Shown piece by piece: positions 7,895-17,579 of a DNA stretch of 64,000 nt. The stretch comes from Fructobacillus papyriferae. Lineage in GTDB: Bacteria > Bacillota > Bacilli > Lactobacillales > Lactobacillaceae. The notes below the pieces were generated by a model. That model was not told the DNA's origin and searched no databases. It worked only from the letters and a program-made list of their open reading frames with translations. Position 1 is the stretch's first letter. Each line of letters begins with the position of its first letter. The position numbers and the translations under genes are program-made. The stretch is from the NCBI RefSeq assembly GCF_018437225.1, contig NZ_JAAMFI010000001.1:62001-126000 (forward strand), read 5' to 3'.

Positions 7895-8326
7895 ATGTTC
7901 ATGGGCGAATCATCACACAATCTCGACCCCAAAGGCCGGCTCACAATTCCCGCTAAGTTTCGTAACCAATTAGGTGAAACTTTTGTCATTGCCAAGTGGA
8001 TGGAACATTCCTTACGGGCCATGCCCATGGACGTTTGGAATCAGCTCGAAGAGCATTTAAATAACTTACCAATCGGGAAAAAAGACGCCCGGGCTTTTAA
8101 GCGTTTCGTCATGGCCGGTTCCATGCAAGCGGAGTTTGATAAGCAGGGACGAGTGATTATCGCTTCGAACCTGAAAGATCACGCCGAATTGGAAAAAGAA
8201 GTCGTGGTTACTGGCGTTGGCGATTCTTTTGAAATCTGGTCAGCAGATAACTGGCAGGCATACACGGAGCAGACTGCTGAAAACTTTGACGAGATTGCAG
8301 AAGGCTTAGTGGACTTTGATTTCTAA
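7895..8326 (+). CDS. mraZ: Transcriptional regulator MraZ
   Basis: AbrB-fold DNA-binding regulator of the division and cell-wall cluster; it forms a ring and represses or tunes its own operon. Seen: two swapped-hairpin repeats, GESSHNLDPKGRLTIPAKFR at the start and the second AEFDKQGRVIIASNL around residues 77-91, each with the DxxGR signature. Length of 143 residues is normal. GGGAGGAG precedes the ATG by nine bases. It is the first gene of a run of fifteen same-strand genes and carries its predicted operator 45-70 bases upstream. Confidence 0.97.
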   Translation: MFMGESSHNLDPKGRLTIPAKFRNQLGETFVIAKWMEHSLRAMPMDVWNQLEEHLNNLPIGKKDARAFKRFVMAGSMQAEFDKQGRVIIASNLKDHAELEKEVVVTGVGDSFEIWSADNWQAYTEQTAENFDEIAEGLVDFDF

Positions 8327-8381
8327 ATGGCCTCGTCATTCCTTGGTTGCTTGACGTTTTGAAGAAAGAAAGGAGTTCGAC

Positions 8382-9326
8382 ATGACATTTGAACACGTAA
8401 CGGTGCTTTCGAAAGAAGCGGTTGATCTCTTAAACGTTAAGCCAGACGGCATCTACGTCGATGCGACTTTGGGTGGTGGTGGCCACACCGGGGGGGTTTT
8501 GTCTAAGCTGACGACCGGTCGACTTTATTCATTTGATCAAGACGAAACGGCGATTGCCTATAACCAGGAGCAATACAAAGCGGAAATTGCGGCTGAAAAA
8601 TTAGTCTTGGTTTTTGATAATTTCCGGACGCTGAAGGCTTCTTTGGCAGCGGCTGGAATCGACCATGTCGATGGTGTGCTATATGACCTTGGGGTCTCTT
8701 CTGTTCAATTTGACCAAGGCGACCGTGGTTTTTCTTATAACCACGATGCCCCTTTGGACATGCGGATGGATCAGCGCCAAGAATTGACGGCGAAGACGAT
8801 CGTTAATGACTGGCCATTTAATGATTTAGTTCGCGTTTTGACCCGTTACGGAGAAGATCGTTTTGGAAAAGCAATTGCTCGAAAGATCGAACAAGCCCGT
8901 GAAGTGAAGCCAATTGAGACAACCTTTGATTTGGTGGAAATTATCAAAGAAGCCATTCCGGCACCGGCTCGCCGGCATGGTGGCCACCCGGCCAAACGTT
9001 CGTTTCAAGCTTTGCGCGTGGCCGTTAACGATGAGCTTGGTGCCTTGGAAGATTCTTTGGAACAGGCTTTGGACATGCTTTCCGTTGGGGGGCGTATCTC
9101 AGCGATTTCCTTCCAGTCCCAAGAGGATCGCTTGATTAAGCAAATGTTTAAAGAAAAGTCGAAAGCTCCTGAGTTACCACGCGGTTTGCCTGTCATGCCA
9201 GAAGAAATGGCGCCCGACTACCGGCTCTTGACTCGCAAGGCGATTAAGCCAAGTCAAGAAGAGCAAGAAAAAAACCACCGGTCGGCTTCCGCGCAATTAC
9301 GCGGTATCGAACGGGTGAAAGCCTAA
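8382..9326 (+). CDS. rsmH: 16S rRNA (cytosine-1402-N4)-methyltransferase RsmH
   Basis: SAM-dependent methyltransferase that modifies C1402 in the P-site region of 16S rRNA (formerly MraW). Seen: [13 protein letters not shown] opening, the [13 protein letters not shown] loop (about residues 32-41), [10 protein letters not shown], and C-terminal [18 protein letters not shown]. It has 314 residues, normal for the family. A clear AAAGGAG ribosome-binding site lies before the ATG. It follows mraZ by 55 bases as in nearly all Firmicutes. Confidence 0.97.
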   Translation: MTFEHVTVLSKEAVDLLNVKPDGIYVDATLGGGGHTGGVLSKLTTGRLYSFDQDETAIAYNQEQYKAEIAAEKLVLVFDNFRTLKASLAAAGIDHVDGVLYDLGVSSVQFDQGDRGFSYNHDAPLDMRMDQRQELTAKTIVNDWPFNDLVRVLTRYGEDRFGKAIARKIEQAREVKPIETTFDLVEIIKEAIPAPARRHGGHPAKRSFQALRVAVNDELGALEDSLEQALDMLSVGGRISAISFQSQEDRLIKQMFKEKSKAPELPRGLPVMPEEMAPDYRLLTRKAIKPSQEEQEKNHRSASAQLRGIERVKA

Positions 9327-9399
9327 AGCAGAGCGTGTCAAAGCGGGCATCTGTCAAAGCAAAAAGATTGCATGAATAAGAAGTAAAGGAGAGAATCGG

Positions 9400-9768
9400 A
9401 TGGCACAAAACGCGTACCAATATGAAAACGCAGCCAGGGCACTGCCTGGGCAACCGGCTAAGAAGAAAGTTAAAGTAAAAAAACGCTATCAACCAGCTGT
9501 TTGGACAAAGCAGGAACGTTCGCTTGTCATCGTAATGGCTGTCACGGTTCTCTTCATGATGTTAGCGACCGTGATGACCACGGTTTCCATGCAACGTGTT
9601 GATGCTAAAAACCAAGCAGTTAGCGAAAAGATCGACAAGGTTAAGGAAGAAAACGACTCCTACCGGGGTGATATTCAGACGAAAACCAACAAGGATAACT
9701 TGGAGAAAGTTGCGAAATCGGCTAACATGGAACAAAGTGTTAATAACGTTCGCAATGTCAATCAATAA
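9400..9768 (+). CDS. ftsL: Cell division protein FtsL
   Basis: Bitopic divisome protein that partners DivIB and DivIC to activate septal peptidoglycan synthesis. A 122-residue protein with a basic cytoplasmic tail (Lys-rich at about residues 25-34), one membrane helix (about residues 48-66) and an extracellular heptad-rich coiled coil with an NxxxxxxxxxK pattern. Sequence identity between FtsL proteins is low; the call rests on topology plus position between rsmH and pbpX. AAAGGAGAG precedes the ATG. The stop codon is three bases before the pbpX ATG. Confidence 0.92.
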   Translation: MAQNAYQYENAARALPGQPAKKKVKVKKRYQPAVWTKQERSLVIVMAVTVLFMMLATVMTTVSMQRVDAKNQAVSEKIDKVKEENDSYRGDIQTKTNKDNLEKVAKSANMEQSVNNVRNVNQ

Positions 9769-9771
9769 ATT

Positions 9772-11913
9772 ATGAAACAAAACAAAAGACGACAACTCGG
9801 GAAGAAAATCACTGGTAACGCAAAGATGTTTGGTCTGCTTTTAGGCCTCTTTGCTCTTATTATCATTGTGATTATGGGTGGTCGTCTTTTTCAGATCGCC
9901 GGAATCAAACATGTCAACAATCACGATTTGTCCGCCGCGACGCGTTTGACTTTTATGCAAAAGTCAACGGTGCCAGCAACCCGCGGGCAAATTTTGTCGT
10001 CTAATGGGTCGATCCTGGCGGACAACTCGACGGTTTATGACATGTATGCGGTGCTGGATAAAAAACAAAAGGTGAATGGTAAACCGGATTACGTGACGGA
10101 TGCCAAAAAAACGGCCGAAACAATAGCGCCGATTTTAAATGCTGATGAAAATGATCTTTATCAACAACTATCGTCTAAAAAGTTACAAGTCGAACTCGGT
10201 ACAAAGGCCAAGAACTTGTCGGTTGATCAGTACAATCAAATCAAGAAACTGAACTTGCCAGGGATTAAATTTACCGCTCAGCCAGCCCGGTACTATCCAA
10301 ATAACCGAATGGCTTCCCATATCATTGGCCTGACGAATTCGATCGCCAATAAGGTGGGACAAAAGACATTAAACGGTGTCCTTGGCATTGAGGCCTTTAA
10401 GAACAAGGCCTTACGTGGTCAAGATGGTCTGACAACAACGCTTGGGTCGGAAGTCCAAGATTCGAAAAAAAACCAGGTAAAAAATGGCGATAACGTGACT
10501 TTAACCATCGATGAAAAGTTGCAGGCTACTTTGGAAAACCGCATGGACGTGCTTTATGCCGGGACGAAGGCAAAATCGGCAGCGGCTTTTGTCATGGAAG
10601 CCAAAACTGGAAAGATTGTGGCGGCTACGCAGCGGCCAAATTTTGATCCAAACACACAAGATGGGCTATCGGATGCTTGGGAAAACATGCTGAACCAGGC
10701 TGCTTTCGAACCAGGGTCGACGATGAAGACCATGACGCTGGCTGCTGCCATTCAAGAAAAGAAGTGGCAGCCAAACAGTACCTACCAATCCGGAACTTTG
10801 GACATCAACGGTCAAAAAGTGACTGACTCCTTCGGTAATAACGAGGGAATCTTGACTTACAAGCAGGCTTTTGAACGTTCTTCTAACGTTGGGTTTGCCA
10901 AGATCGAGCAGTCGCTTGGAGCCAAAACCTGGAAAAAATACTTGAACCGGTTCCATTTCTTGAAAAAAACGGGAATGGAATTACCAAATGAACAGGCGGG
11001 TTCGATGTCTTTTGATCAACCAATTGACCAGGCCAATACGTCCTATGGCCAGGCCATTCGGACAACGCCGGCTCAAATGTTACAGGCATACTCCGCCTTT
11101 GCGAATAAAGGAACGATGGTCAAACCTTATTTGGTGGAAAAGACCACTGATCCACTGACGGGTAAAACAACTTCTTCAGCTAAGACCCAAAAGGTTGGCA
11201 CACCGGTTTCCTCATCGACAGCAAAGGAAGTCTTGTCCAATATGGAAGGGGTTGTCAACGCCGACGATGGAACGGCTAAGCAGTATTCACTTTCGGATGC
11301 CGGTTATCAGGTTGCTGCCAAGACGGGTACTGCCCAGGTAGCAGAAAACGGAAAATATCTGGACGGATTGACCAACGCCATTCACTCTGTGATGGCCTTG
11401 GTACCAAGTGATAATCCACGCTACATCATGTATGTTGTGGTTCGCCAACCTAAAAATTTCCCGGATGCTAATATTCAAATTACCTTGAATAATGTTTTCC
11501 GCCCAGTCATGCTGCAAGCCCTAAACGATAAGGACGCTACGGTAAAGTCAGCCACGAAGGCAGAACCCTTACCGGATGTTCGTGGTCAAAACATTGAAAA
11601 CGCCAAAAAGACGTTAACCGACATGGGAATGCGGGTAGCCGTTGTTGGCACCAAAGGAAAAGTTCATGCCCAGTCCATCAAGGGCGGACAATCGGCCATT
11701 AAGGGCCAATTAGTGATTTTATCGGCCGATGGAAAAAGCCAAGCACAGGACTTTACCGGTTGGACAAAAAACGAAATTTTGTCTTGGGGTTACCTGGCTG
11801 GTGTTAAAATAAAATTATCCGGTTCCGGTTATGCGACGAAGCAATCCGTCAAAGCGGGGCAAGGACTTTCAAATCACCAAACGATCGAGTTGACATTTAA
11901 AGAGAAGGAATAA
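9772..11913 (+). CDS. pbpX: Septal penicillin-binding protein PBP2x/FtsI with PASTA domains
   Basis: Class B transpeptidase that cross-links septal peptidoglycan. Seen: short cytoplasmic tail and one membrane helix (about residues 19-41), dimerisation domain beginning with STVPATRGQI, transpeptidase motifs STMK (Ser316-Lys319), SSN (370-372) and KTGT (517-520), and two C-terminal PASTA domains (about residues 590-713). At 713 residues it is typical of lactic acid bacteria. There is no recognisable ribosome-binding site, and the ATG is three bases after the ftsL stop, so translation is probably coupled to ftsL. Confidence 0.97.
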   Translation: MKQNKRRQLGKKITGNAKMFGLLLGLFALIIIVIMGGRLFQIAGIKHVNNHDLSAATRLTFMQKSTVPATRGQILSSNGSILADNSTVYDMYAVLDKKQKVNGKPDYVTDAKKTAETIAPILNADENDLYQQLSSKKLQVELGTKAKNLSVDQYNQIKKLNLPGIKFTAQPARYYPNNRMASHIIGLTNSIANKVGQKTLNGVLGIEAFKNKALRGQDGLTTTLGSEVQDSKKNQVKNGDNVTLTIDEKLQATLENRMDVLYAGTKAKSAAAFVMEAKTGKIVAATQRPNFDPNTQDGLSDAWENMLNQAAFEPGSTMKTMTLAAAIQEKKWQPNSTYQSGTLDINGQKVTDSFGNNEGILTYKQAFERSSNVGFAKIEQSLGAKTWKKYLNRFHFLKKTGMELPNEQAGSMSFDQPIDQANTSYGQAIRTTPAQMLQAYSAFANKGTMVKPYLVEKTTDPLTGKTTSSAKTQKVGTPVSSSTAKEVLSNMEGVVNADDGTAKQYSLSDAGYQVAAKTGTAQVAENGKYLDGLTNAIHSVMALVPSDNPRYIMYVVVRQPKNFPDANIQITLNNVFRPVMLQALNDKDATVKSATKAEPLPDVRGQNIENAKKTLTDMGMRVAVVGTKGKVHAQSIKGGQSAIKGQLVILSADGKSQAQDFTGWTKNEILSWGYLAGVKIKLSGSGYATKQSVKAGQGLSNHQTIELTFKEKE

Positions 11914-11916
11914 CAG

Positions 11917-12870
11917 ATGCTTGTATTGGAATTTCTATTAGGATTGGTCCTAACGGTTGTGGCCATGCCGACCGTCATTAAAAAGTTGAAGCAAAGTAAG
12001 GAACAAGCGGTCATCCGTGTGCTCGGACCCGATCATCAAGCAAAGGCGGGAACGCCCTCTCTTGGTGGTGCGGTCTTTGGCATTGTGACATTAGCCATTG
12101 TCTTTTTCTTACCAAGCACTTATGAAAATAGCCACTCCTTGACGACGGTTTTGGCTTTGGCTGTTGGTTTTGGATCCTATGGTGTGATTGGGGCCGTTGA
12201 CGACATCTTGAAGCTAGTTCGCCATGCGGATGATGGCTTTGCCTTTAAGCCTAAGCTTTTCGCTCAAACGGTTTCCGCCTTGGTCGTTATGCTGTTGCTC
12301 TGGGCCATGCATGTTCCGGCTGCCATTAATTTGCCGGTTGTTGGGGTCGTTGAACTCGGCTTTTTCTACATTATTTTCCTTTGGTTTTGGTTAGTTGGTT
12401 GGTCGAACGCGACCAACTTGACCGATGGTCTAGATGGCTTGTTAACGGGCCTTTCCTTGATCGCCTATGGCACCTATACGCTGATGGCGATTCGTGTGGA
12501 GAACTGGGCCATGGTTTCTTTTAACGTTGTTTTGATCGGCGCCTTGGTCGGCTTTTTGCTCTTTAATAAGCCAAAGGCTAAGATTTTCATGGGGGACACT
12601 GGCTCCCTTGCATTGGGCGCTGGTTTGGCTGTTGAGTCCATTCAATTACACGCCGTGATTTCGCTTCTAATCATCGGCTTGGTTTTTGTTATCGAAACCT
12701 TGTCCGTGATTATCCAAACGATTTCTTATCACTTCTTTAAGGTCCGCGTCTTTCCAATGGCGCCTATCCACCATTCTTTTGAAAAATTTGGTTGGAGTGA
12801 ATGGCAGATCGATATTGTTTTTTGGCTCTTTGGGTTGCTTTGTGCAGCCATTAGCCTGTGGATTTTTTAA
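11917..12870 (+). CDS. mraY: Phospho-N-acetylmuramoyl-pentapeptide transferase MraY
   Basis: Polytopic membrane enzyme that attaches phospho-MurNAc-pentapeptide to undecaprenyl phosphate, forming lipid I. Seen: about ten hydrophobic helices, the AGTPSLGG loop (residues near 46-53), GAVDDILKL, NATNLTDGLDGL and MGDTGSLALG, which carry the catalytic aspartates, and the PIHHSFEKFGWSE motif. 317 residues, normal. GAAGGAA precedes the ATG, which lies three bases after the pbpX stop. The intergenic gap to murD holds a small hairpin. Confidence 0.98.
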   Translation: MLVLEFLLGLVLTVVAMPTVIKKLKQSKEQAVIRVLGPDHQAKAGTPSLGGAVFGIVTLAIVFFLPSTYENSHSLTTVLALAVGFGSYGVIGAVDDILKLVRHADDGFAFKPKLFAQTVSALVVMLLLWAMHVPAAINLPVVGVVELGFFYIIFLWFWLVGWSNATNLTDGLDGLLTGLSLIAYGTYTLMAIRVENWAMVSFNVVLIGALVGFLLFNKPKAKIFMGDTGSLALGAGLAVESIQLHAVISLLIIGLVFVIETLSVIIQTISYHFFKVRVFPMAPIHHSFEKFGWSEWQIDIVFWLFGLLCAAISLWIF

Positions 12871-12883
12871 AGCGATAAGCGAA

Positions 12884-12906
12884 GCCGGTGTTCTTTTGAT
12901 ACCGGC
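12884..12906 (+). other. Intercistronic hairpin between mraY and murD
   Basis: GCCGGT (12884-12889) pairs with ACCGGC (12901-12906) across an 11-nt loop. No T-run follows, so it is more likely an RNA stability or processing element than a terminator. Confidence 0.4.
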
Positions 12907-12933
12907 GTACATAAAACAAAAAGAGGGGTAGTC

Positions 12934-14292
12934 ATGACAGCCTTGGAATTTAATGGCAAAAAAGTATTGGTGCTTGGCTGGGCCAAGTCTGGTCGCGCTG
13001 CGGCTAAACGCTTAGTCGAATTGGGAGCAGATGTCACGGTGGCTAACCGCGACACCATCAAAGAAGATGTAGACGTTTCTGAATTGAAGCAGGCGGGTGT
13101 GACCTTCATCGAAAACGACGGAGCCGCTGCCTTGGCGGCCGATTCCGATTACTTGGTTAAAAACCCAGGTATTTTCTACAATCATCCAATCGTCGAGAAG
13201 GCGGAATCATTGGGCATTCCCGTTTTGACAGAAGTGGCCGTGGCTTTGTCGACCTTTACGGGCCGCTTGATTGTCGTAACCGGTTCGAACGGAAAGACGA
13301 CGACCACTTCTTTGCTTGGTGCCATGCTCCAACACGATCCTAGTCAGGGCAAGGTTGTTATTGCCGGAAACATTGGCACGCCAGTCTGCCAAGTGGTCGG
13401 TGACTTGACCGAAAAGGATACGCTGGTTTTGGAGCTCTCGACCTTCCAATTAGTCGGCATTCCAGAATTGCAAGCGGATATCGCAGTGATCACCAACGTC
13501 TTTGCCAACCATCTGGACTTCCACTTGAACCGAGACAATTATTTGGCAGCTAAGGAACGCGTGGCTATCCACCAACGTCCCGATCAGACGCTGATCTTAA
13601 ACGGAACCGGAAAGGACACGCCGGCCATCAGCGCTTTGGCCAAGTCCAAGGTCTTGGAATTCAACCCGGACGACCAGCAAGCCTTCGCCCACGAAAGCAA
13701 GGGTGATTTGGTCTTGAATGGCAAGGTTCTGATGCCTTTTCTAGACGTCAAATTAGTCGGTCGGCCGAACTTAGAAAACGCGCTGGCCGCTACGGCAGCC
13801 GCCACGGTTGCTGGCTGCAGCATGGCTGCCATGCGGGCTGTTTTGACAACCTTTGCTGGGGTGAAGCACCGACTCGAATTCCTTTTCAAGGAAAACGATG
13901 TGCTTTACTACAATGATTCAAAGGCGACCGACATCGAAGCGACCCAGGCCGCTCTATCTGCCTTTGAGAAGCCAACGATTTTGCTGGCTGGTGGATTGGA
14001 CCGTGGCGATGATTTGTCACGCTTGGTACCGGATTTGAAGAACGTTATTCAAGTAATCGCCTTTGGTCAAACAAAGGACAAGGTTGTTCAACTGGCCAAG
14101 GAAGCCAAGGTGCCGGTTGAGCTTGTCGAAAACGTCGAAGAAGCCGCACCGCTGGCCGTCCAAATAGCCCAACCTGGTCAGGTTGTTTTGCTCTCACCAG
14201 CAGCGGCTTCTTGGGACCAGTACCCAAATTTTGAAATTCGCGGTGACAAGTACGTCGCTGCTTTGAAAAAAGCTCTCGGAAAGAAGGATTAA
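12934..14292 (+). CDS. murD: UDP-N-acetylmuramoyl-L-alanine:D-glutamate ligase
   Basis: ATP-dependent ligase that adds D-Glu to UDP-MurNAc-L-Ala in the cytoplasm. Seen: N-terminal Rossmann domain with VLGWAKSGRAAA, central ATP-binding GSNGKTTTTSLL (about residues 114-125), NVFANHLDFH, KHRLEF, and C-terminal YNDSKATDI and LSPAAASWDQY. It has 452 residues, normal. AGAGGGG precedes the ATG. Two bases separate its stop codon from the murG start, showing tight coupling to the lipid II branch. Confidence 0.98.
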   Translation: MTALEFNGKKVLVLGWAKSGRAAAKRLVELGADVTVANRDTIKEDVDVSELKQAGVTFIENDGAAALAADSDYLVKNPGIFYNHPIVEKAESLGIPVLTEVAVALSTFTGRLIVVTGSNGKTTTTSLLGAMLQHDPSQGKVVIAGNIGTPVCQVVGDLTEKDTLVLELSTFQLVGIPELQADIAVITNVFANHLDFHLNRDNYLAAKERVAIHQRPDQTLILNGTGKDTPAISALAKSKVLEFNPDDQQAFAHESKGDLVLNGKVLMPFLDVKLVGRPNLENALAATAAATVAGCSMAAMRAVLTTFAGVKHRLEFLFKENDVLYYNDSKATDIEATQAALSAFEKPTILLAGGLDRGDDLSRLVPDLKNVIQVIAFGQTKDKVVQLAKEAKVPVELVENVEEAAPLAVQIAQPGQVVLLSPAAASWDQYPNFEIRGDKYVAALKKALGKKD

Positions 14293-14294
14293 AA

Positions 14295-15395
14295 ATGAAA
14301 GTCATGCTCTCAGGTGGCGGCACGGGCGGCCACATTTACCCAGCTTTGGCCCTGGCCGACATTATCAAGGAAAAGGAAGCAGATGCGGAATTTCTCTACG
14401 TCGGTTCTTTTCGTGGGGTTGAAAAAAACATCGTGCCAAAGACGGGCATGCCTTTTAAGCAATTACATGTTCAGGGATTCTCCCGTTCGCTTTCGCTGAC
14501 CAATTTTAAGACGGTCTACCTCTTCTTAAAGGCCGTCTCAGAAGCCAAGAAGATGATTCAAGCCTTCGAACCAGACGTCGTTGTCGGAACGGGTGGCTAC
14601 GTCTCCGGTGCTGTTCTCTATGCGGCCGAACAGTTGCACATCCCAACGGTCATCCACGAGCAGAACTCGGTGGCTGGTGTCACCAACAAGTTCTTGGCTA
14701 AAAAGGCAACCAAGATCGGGATCGCCTTCCCGGATGCCAAGAGTTTCTTCCCGGCTGATAAGACCGAGTTGATCGGGAATCCGCGGGCCCAAGAAGTGGC
14801 TAAGATGTCTTCTGATTTTTCATGGGAAAGCTACGGCTTGTCCGATGACAAGAAGACCTTGTTGATCTTTGGTGGTTCCCAAGGAGCACCAGCGATTAAC
14901 TTTGCTGCCTTAGAAGCAGTCCCTGCCTTTAATGACCGCGACTATCAAGTTGTTTTGGTCGCAGGGCCAAAGCGGATCGATAATTTCATGCGCCTTTTGC
15001 AAGAACAGGGCAAGACGTTGTCAGACCACGTGAAGGTATTGCCCTACATCGATAACATGCCAGCTGTCATGCAAAAGGCTTCCGTCTTGGTTTCACGTGC
15101 CGGGGCCACGTCGATCGCCGAATTGACGGCGCTTGGCTTGCCAAGTATCCTGGTGCCATCACCATTTGTGACTGGTGATCACCAGACGAAGAACGCAAAA
15201 TCCTTGGTGGACGCTGGTGCGGCTTTAGCCATCACGGAACCCGAATTGAACGGGGAAAGCTTGGTCAAGGCGGCCGACGCCTTGCTTTTAAACGACGACC
15301 AAGCCAAAGCCATGGAAGGGCAATCCAAAAAGGTTGGCATTACCGATGCCGGGGATCGCTTCTACGACTTGATCAAGAGCGTCGTCCAAAATTAG
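14295..15395 (+). CDS. murG: Undecaprenyl-PP-MurNAc-pentapeptide GlcNAc transferase MurG
   Basis: Peripheral membrane GT-B glycosyltransferase that adds GlcNAc to lipid I, giving lipid II. Seen: SGGGTGGHIYPALALA at the N-terminus (glycine-rich loop contacting lipid pyrophosphate), VVGTGGYVSG, HEQNSVAG, IFGGSQGA, and SRAGATSIAELTALGLPSILVPSP in the UDP-GlcNAc domain. Length of 366 residues is normal. It follows murD by two bases; GGAUU is a modest ribosome-binding site inside the murD end. Confidence 0.98.
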   Translation: MKVMLSGGGTGGHIYPALALADIIKEKEADAEFLYVGSFRGVEKNIVPKTGMPFKQLHVQGFSRSLSLTNFKTVYLFLKAVSEAKKMIQAFEPDVVVGTGGYVSGAVLYAAEQLHIPTVIHEQNSVAGVTNKFLAKKATKIGIAFPDAKSFFPADKTELIGNPRAQEVAKMSSDFSWESYGLSDDKKTLLIFGGSQGAPAINFAALEAVPAFNDRDYQVVLVAGPKRIDNFMRLLQEQGKTLSDHVKVLPYIDNMPAVMQKASVLVSRAGATSIAELTALGLPSILVPSPFVTGDHQTKNAKSLVDAGAALAITEPELNGESLVKAADALLLNDDQAKAMEGQSKKVGITDAGDRFYDLIKSVVQN

Positions 15396-15405
15396 GAGTC
15401 GATTC

Positions 15406-16107
15406 GTGCAAGAAAAATGGCACACAATCTCAAAGGACGAAGTCAAAACCAGTGCCTGGTGGGCCCTGGCTTTTTTGGCCTGCTTTCTCCTCTTAATGGC
15501 CCTGTGGCGGCCCTGGCAAAAAATCACAACGGTTACGGTTGATTCTGGTAACATTCCGACCGAAACGATTGAAAAACAGATGGGCCTAAAAGAAGGGGCT
15601 TATCGCTATCAGGTCGTCTTACAAGAAGGCTTCTTGGCTCAAAAAATCATTCATCAAAACAACAAGGTGTCGGAAGCTAAGTTGCAACTTTCGCAGACGA
15701 CGTTGAAAGTGACGGTAGCAGAAAAGATTAATGCGGGCTTTATTCAAGAAAAAGGGCGCTGGTATCAGCTCGACTCGAATGGCAATCGGCGGTTGGTTAA
15801 AGAGCCCGATGGTCGGGGACCGGTCTATTCGGATTTTCAATCAAATGATCGGGTGAAAAAAGTGGCCAAGCAGGTCGCTTCTTTGGATAAGGTCATCCGC
15901 CAAGATATCGGTGAAATTCGGTTTGCGCCGGATAGTAAAAACGACAGCAAGTTGATCTTGATCATGGATGATGGCAACACGGTTTATGCCACGCAGAAGA
16001 CACTTTCTGAAAAAATGCGTTATTATGCTGGAATTGCCCAATCGATGAGTGAGCCAGGCATTATCGATTTGCAGATTGGCTCCTATTCATACAACTATGG
16101 ATCTTAG
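15406..16107 (+). CDS. divIB: Cell division protein DivIB/FtsQ
   Basis: Bitopic divisome protein that stabilises FtsL/DivIC. Seen: cytoplasmic N-terminus of about 20 residues, one membrane helix (about residues 22-39), POTRA domain beginning KITTVTVDSGNIPTE, then the beta domain and a Tyr/Ser tail. Its 233 residues are slightly shorter than many lactobacillar DivIB proteins, mostly in the N-terminal tail. The start is GTG, with TAGGAG seven to eight bases upstream. The call rests on topology, POTRA pattern and position between murG and ftsA. Confidence 0.92.
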   Translation: MQEKWHTISKDEVKTSAWWALAFLACFLLLMALWRPWQKITTVTVDSGNIPTETIEKQMGLKEGAYRYQVVLQEGFLAQKIIHQNNKVSEAKLQLSQTTLKVTVAEKINAGFIQEKGRWYQLDSNGNRRLVKEPDGRGPVYSDFQSNDRVKKVAKQVASLDKVIRQDIGEIRFAPDSKNDSKLILIMDDGNTVYATQKTLSEKMRYYAGIAQSMSEPGIIDLQIGSYSYNYGS

Positions 16108-16159
16108 ACAAAATTCGCTAAGAAATTCCTTTGAAAGCCTACCGACCAGGCCTCCAATA

Positions 16160-16168
16160 TGTTAAGAT
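16160..16168 (+). promoter_or_regulatory. Candidate extended -10 upstream of ftsA
   Basis: TGTTAAGAT lies about 47 bases before the ftsA ATG in the only sizeable gap of the lower division cluster. No convincing -35 at 16-18 bp spacing. It would allow ftsA-ftsZ to be transcribed apart from the wall genes. Confidence 0.4.
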
Positions 16169-16214
16169 TATCTTTAGGTTTAGTTTAAAAATTTTTAATT
16201 AAAGGGGATACAGC

Positions 16215-17558
16215 ATGACCCAAGATGGCGTGATAGTTGGATTAGATATCGGCACAACCATGGTAAAAGTGGTTGTCGCTCAAAATAACGGTGGCCGATT
16301 CAACGTCATTGCTACGGGTTCGGCCGCTGGGGCTGGTTTGAAGCGCGGTGTGATTGTTGATATTAACAAGACGGCCGAAGCCATTAAGCAAGCCATTTCC
16401 CAAGCTTCGAAGAAGGCCAATGTGTCCATTGAAGAAGTGGTGGTCGGCTTACCGGCCAACCAGATTAGCATTCAAAAAGTGTCTGGTTTGGTCTCGATCG
16501 AAAATCAAAATAAACAAATTACCGGTCAGGATGTCGTTAACGTGACGACCCAAGCTTTGAACACCTTGTCTTTGGCTGAACAGACGCCGGTTGAATTTTT
16601 GCCATCACAATTTATTGTTGATGGCTTTGATGGCATTAAGGATCCAACCGATATGATTGGCGTTCGCCTTGAAGTTCAAGGGCTTGTCTACCTGGCGCCA
16701 AACAAGGTGGTTGACGGCATTAAAACAGCGGTTAAAAAAGCTGGCTTGTCGATTGCCGCCATGGACTTGGCACCGATGGCTTTGGCACCAGCCTTCCTGT
16801 CGGATGCTGAACAGAACTTTGGCGCTATCTTAATTGATTTGGCTGGTGGCCAATCAACGGCGTCGGTGATTCACGACCACAAAGTGAAATACATGACGGT
16901 CGATTATGAAGGTGGCCTGTCCGTTTCAAAGGACATCTCGACGGTTTTGAGCATTTCAAAAGACGAAGCTGAAGCCGTCAAAGTTAAGTATGGCTCAGCC
17001 GATTCGAAGCAAGCTTCAGCCGAACAAATCTTTTATGTCGATGCTGTTGGTCGCACTGAAAAGAAGCCGGTTGACGAAAAGTACTTGGCCTCCATTATGG
17101 AAGCACGTTTTGATCAAATTTTTGATCGCTTAGACCAGCAGTTAGACAACGTGGGGGCTGATGATTTACCCGGCGGATACATCATTACGGGTGGTTCAGC
17201 CGCCACGCCAGGCCTGCTATCAAAAGCACAGGAACACTTTGGTCAAAATGTTCAGGTAGCTCGACCGAACCAGATTGGCTTACGTCATCCTTCCTTTGCT
17301 CGCGCTTTGGCCTTTGCTTCCTTTGAAGCTTTCCAATCGGATCTTCAAAAGATGATCAAGGCGGTTTTGATGGGCAAGCAAATCGAACAGGCTCCTGAAG
17401 CTGAAAATTACTATCAGGCGGATAAGGATGACGCTGTCATTCAAACAACTGAAGAAGACGACTTTTATATTGACGAAAAGGAGCCAAAAGAAGGCTTCTT
17501 CAAGAGGATGAAGACTTCTTTGACCTCATTATTTGCAGAAACAAACGACGAAGACTAA
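16215..17558 (+). CDS. ftsA: Cell division protein FtsA
   Basis: Actin-fold ATPase that anchors FtsZ filaments to the membrane and recruits the later divisome. Seen: VGLDIGTTMVKVVV phosphate-1 loop at residues 7-20, the SHS2-containing 1C domain in the first third, ILIDLAGGQST phosphate-2 strand, ITGGSA adenosine motif, an acidic linker and a C-terminal amphipathic helix (GFFKRMKTSLTSLF) for membrane targeting. 447 residues. AAAGGGG precedes the ATG. ftsZ follows after 21 bases. Confidence 0.97.
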   Translation: MTQDGVIVGLDIGTTMVKVVVAQNNGGRFNVIATGSAAGAGLKRGVIVDINKTAEAIKQAISQASKKANVSIEEVVVGLPANQISIQKVSGLVSIENQNKQITGQDVVNVTTQALNTLSLAEQTPVEFLPSQFIVDGFDGIKDPTDMIGVRLEVQGLVYLAPNKVVDGIKTAVKKAGLSIAAMDLAPMALAPAFLSDAEQNFGAILIDLAGGQSTASVIHDHKVKYMTVDYEGGLSVSKDISTVLSISKDEAEAVKVKYGSADSKQASAEQIFYVDAVGRTEKKPVDEKYLASIMEARFDQIFDRLDQQLDNVGADDLPGGYIITGGSAATPGLLSKAQEHFGQNVQVARPNQIGLRHPSFARALAFASFEAFQSDLQKMIKAVLMGKQIEQAPEAENYYQADKDDAVIQTTEEDDFYIDEKEPKEGFFKRMKTSLTSLFAETNDED

Positions 17559-17579
17559 CCATTCCAAAGGAGTATTTTC

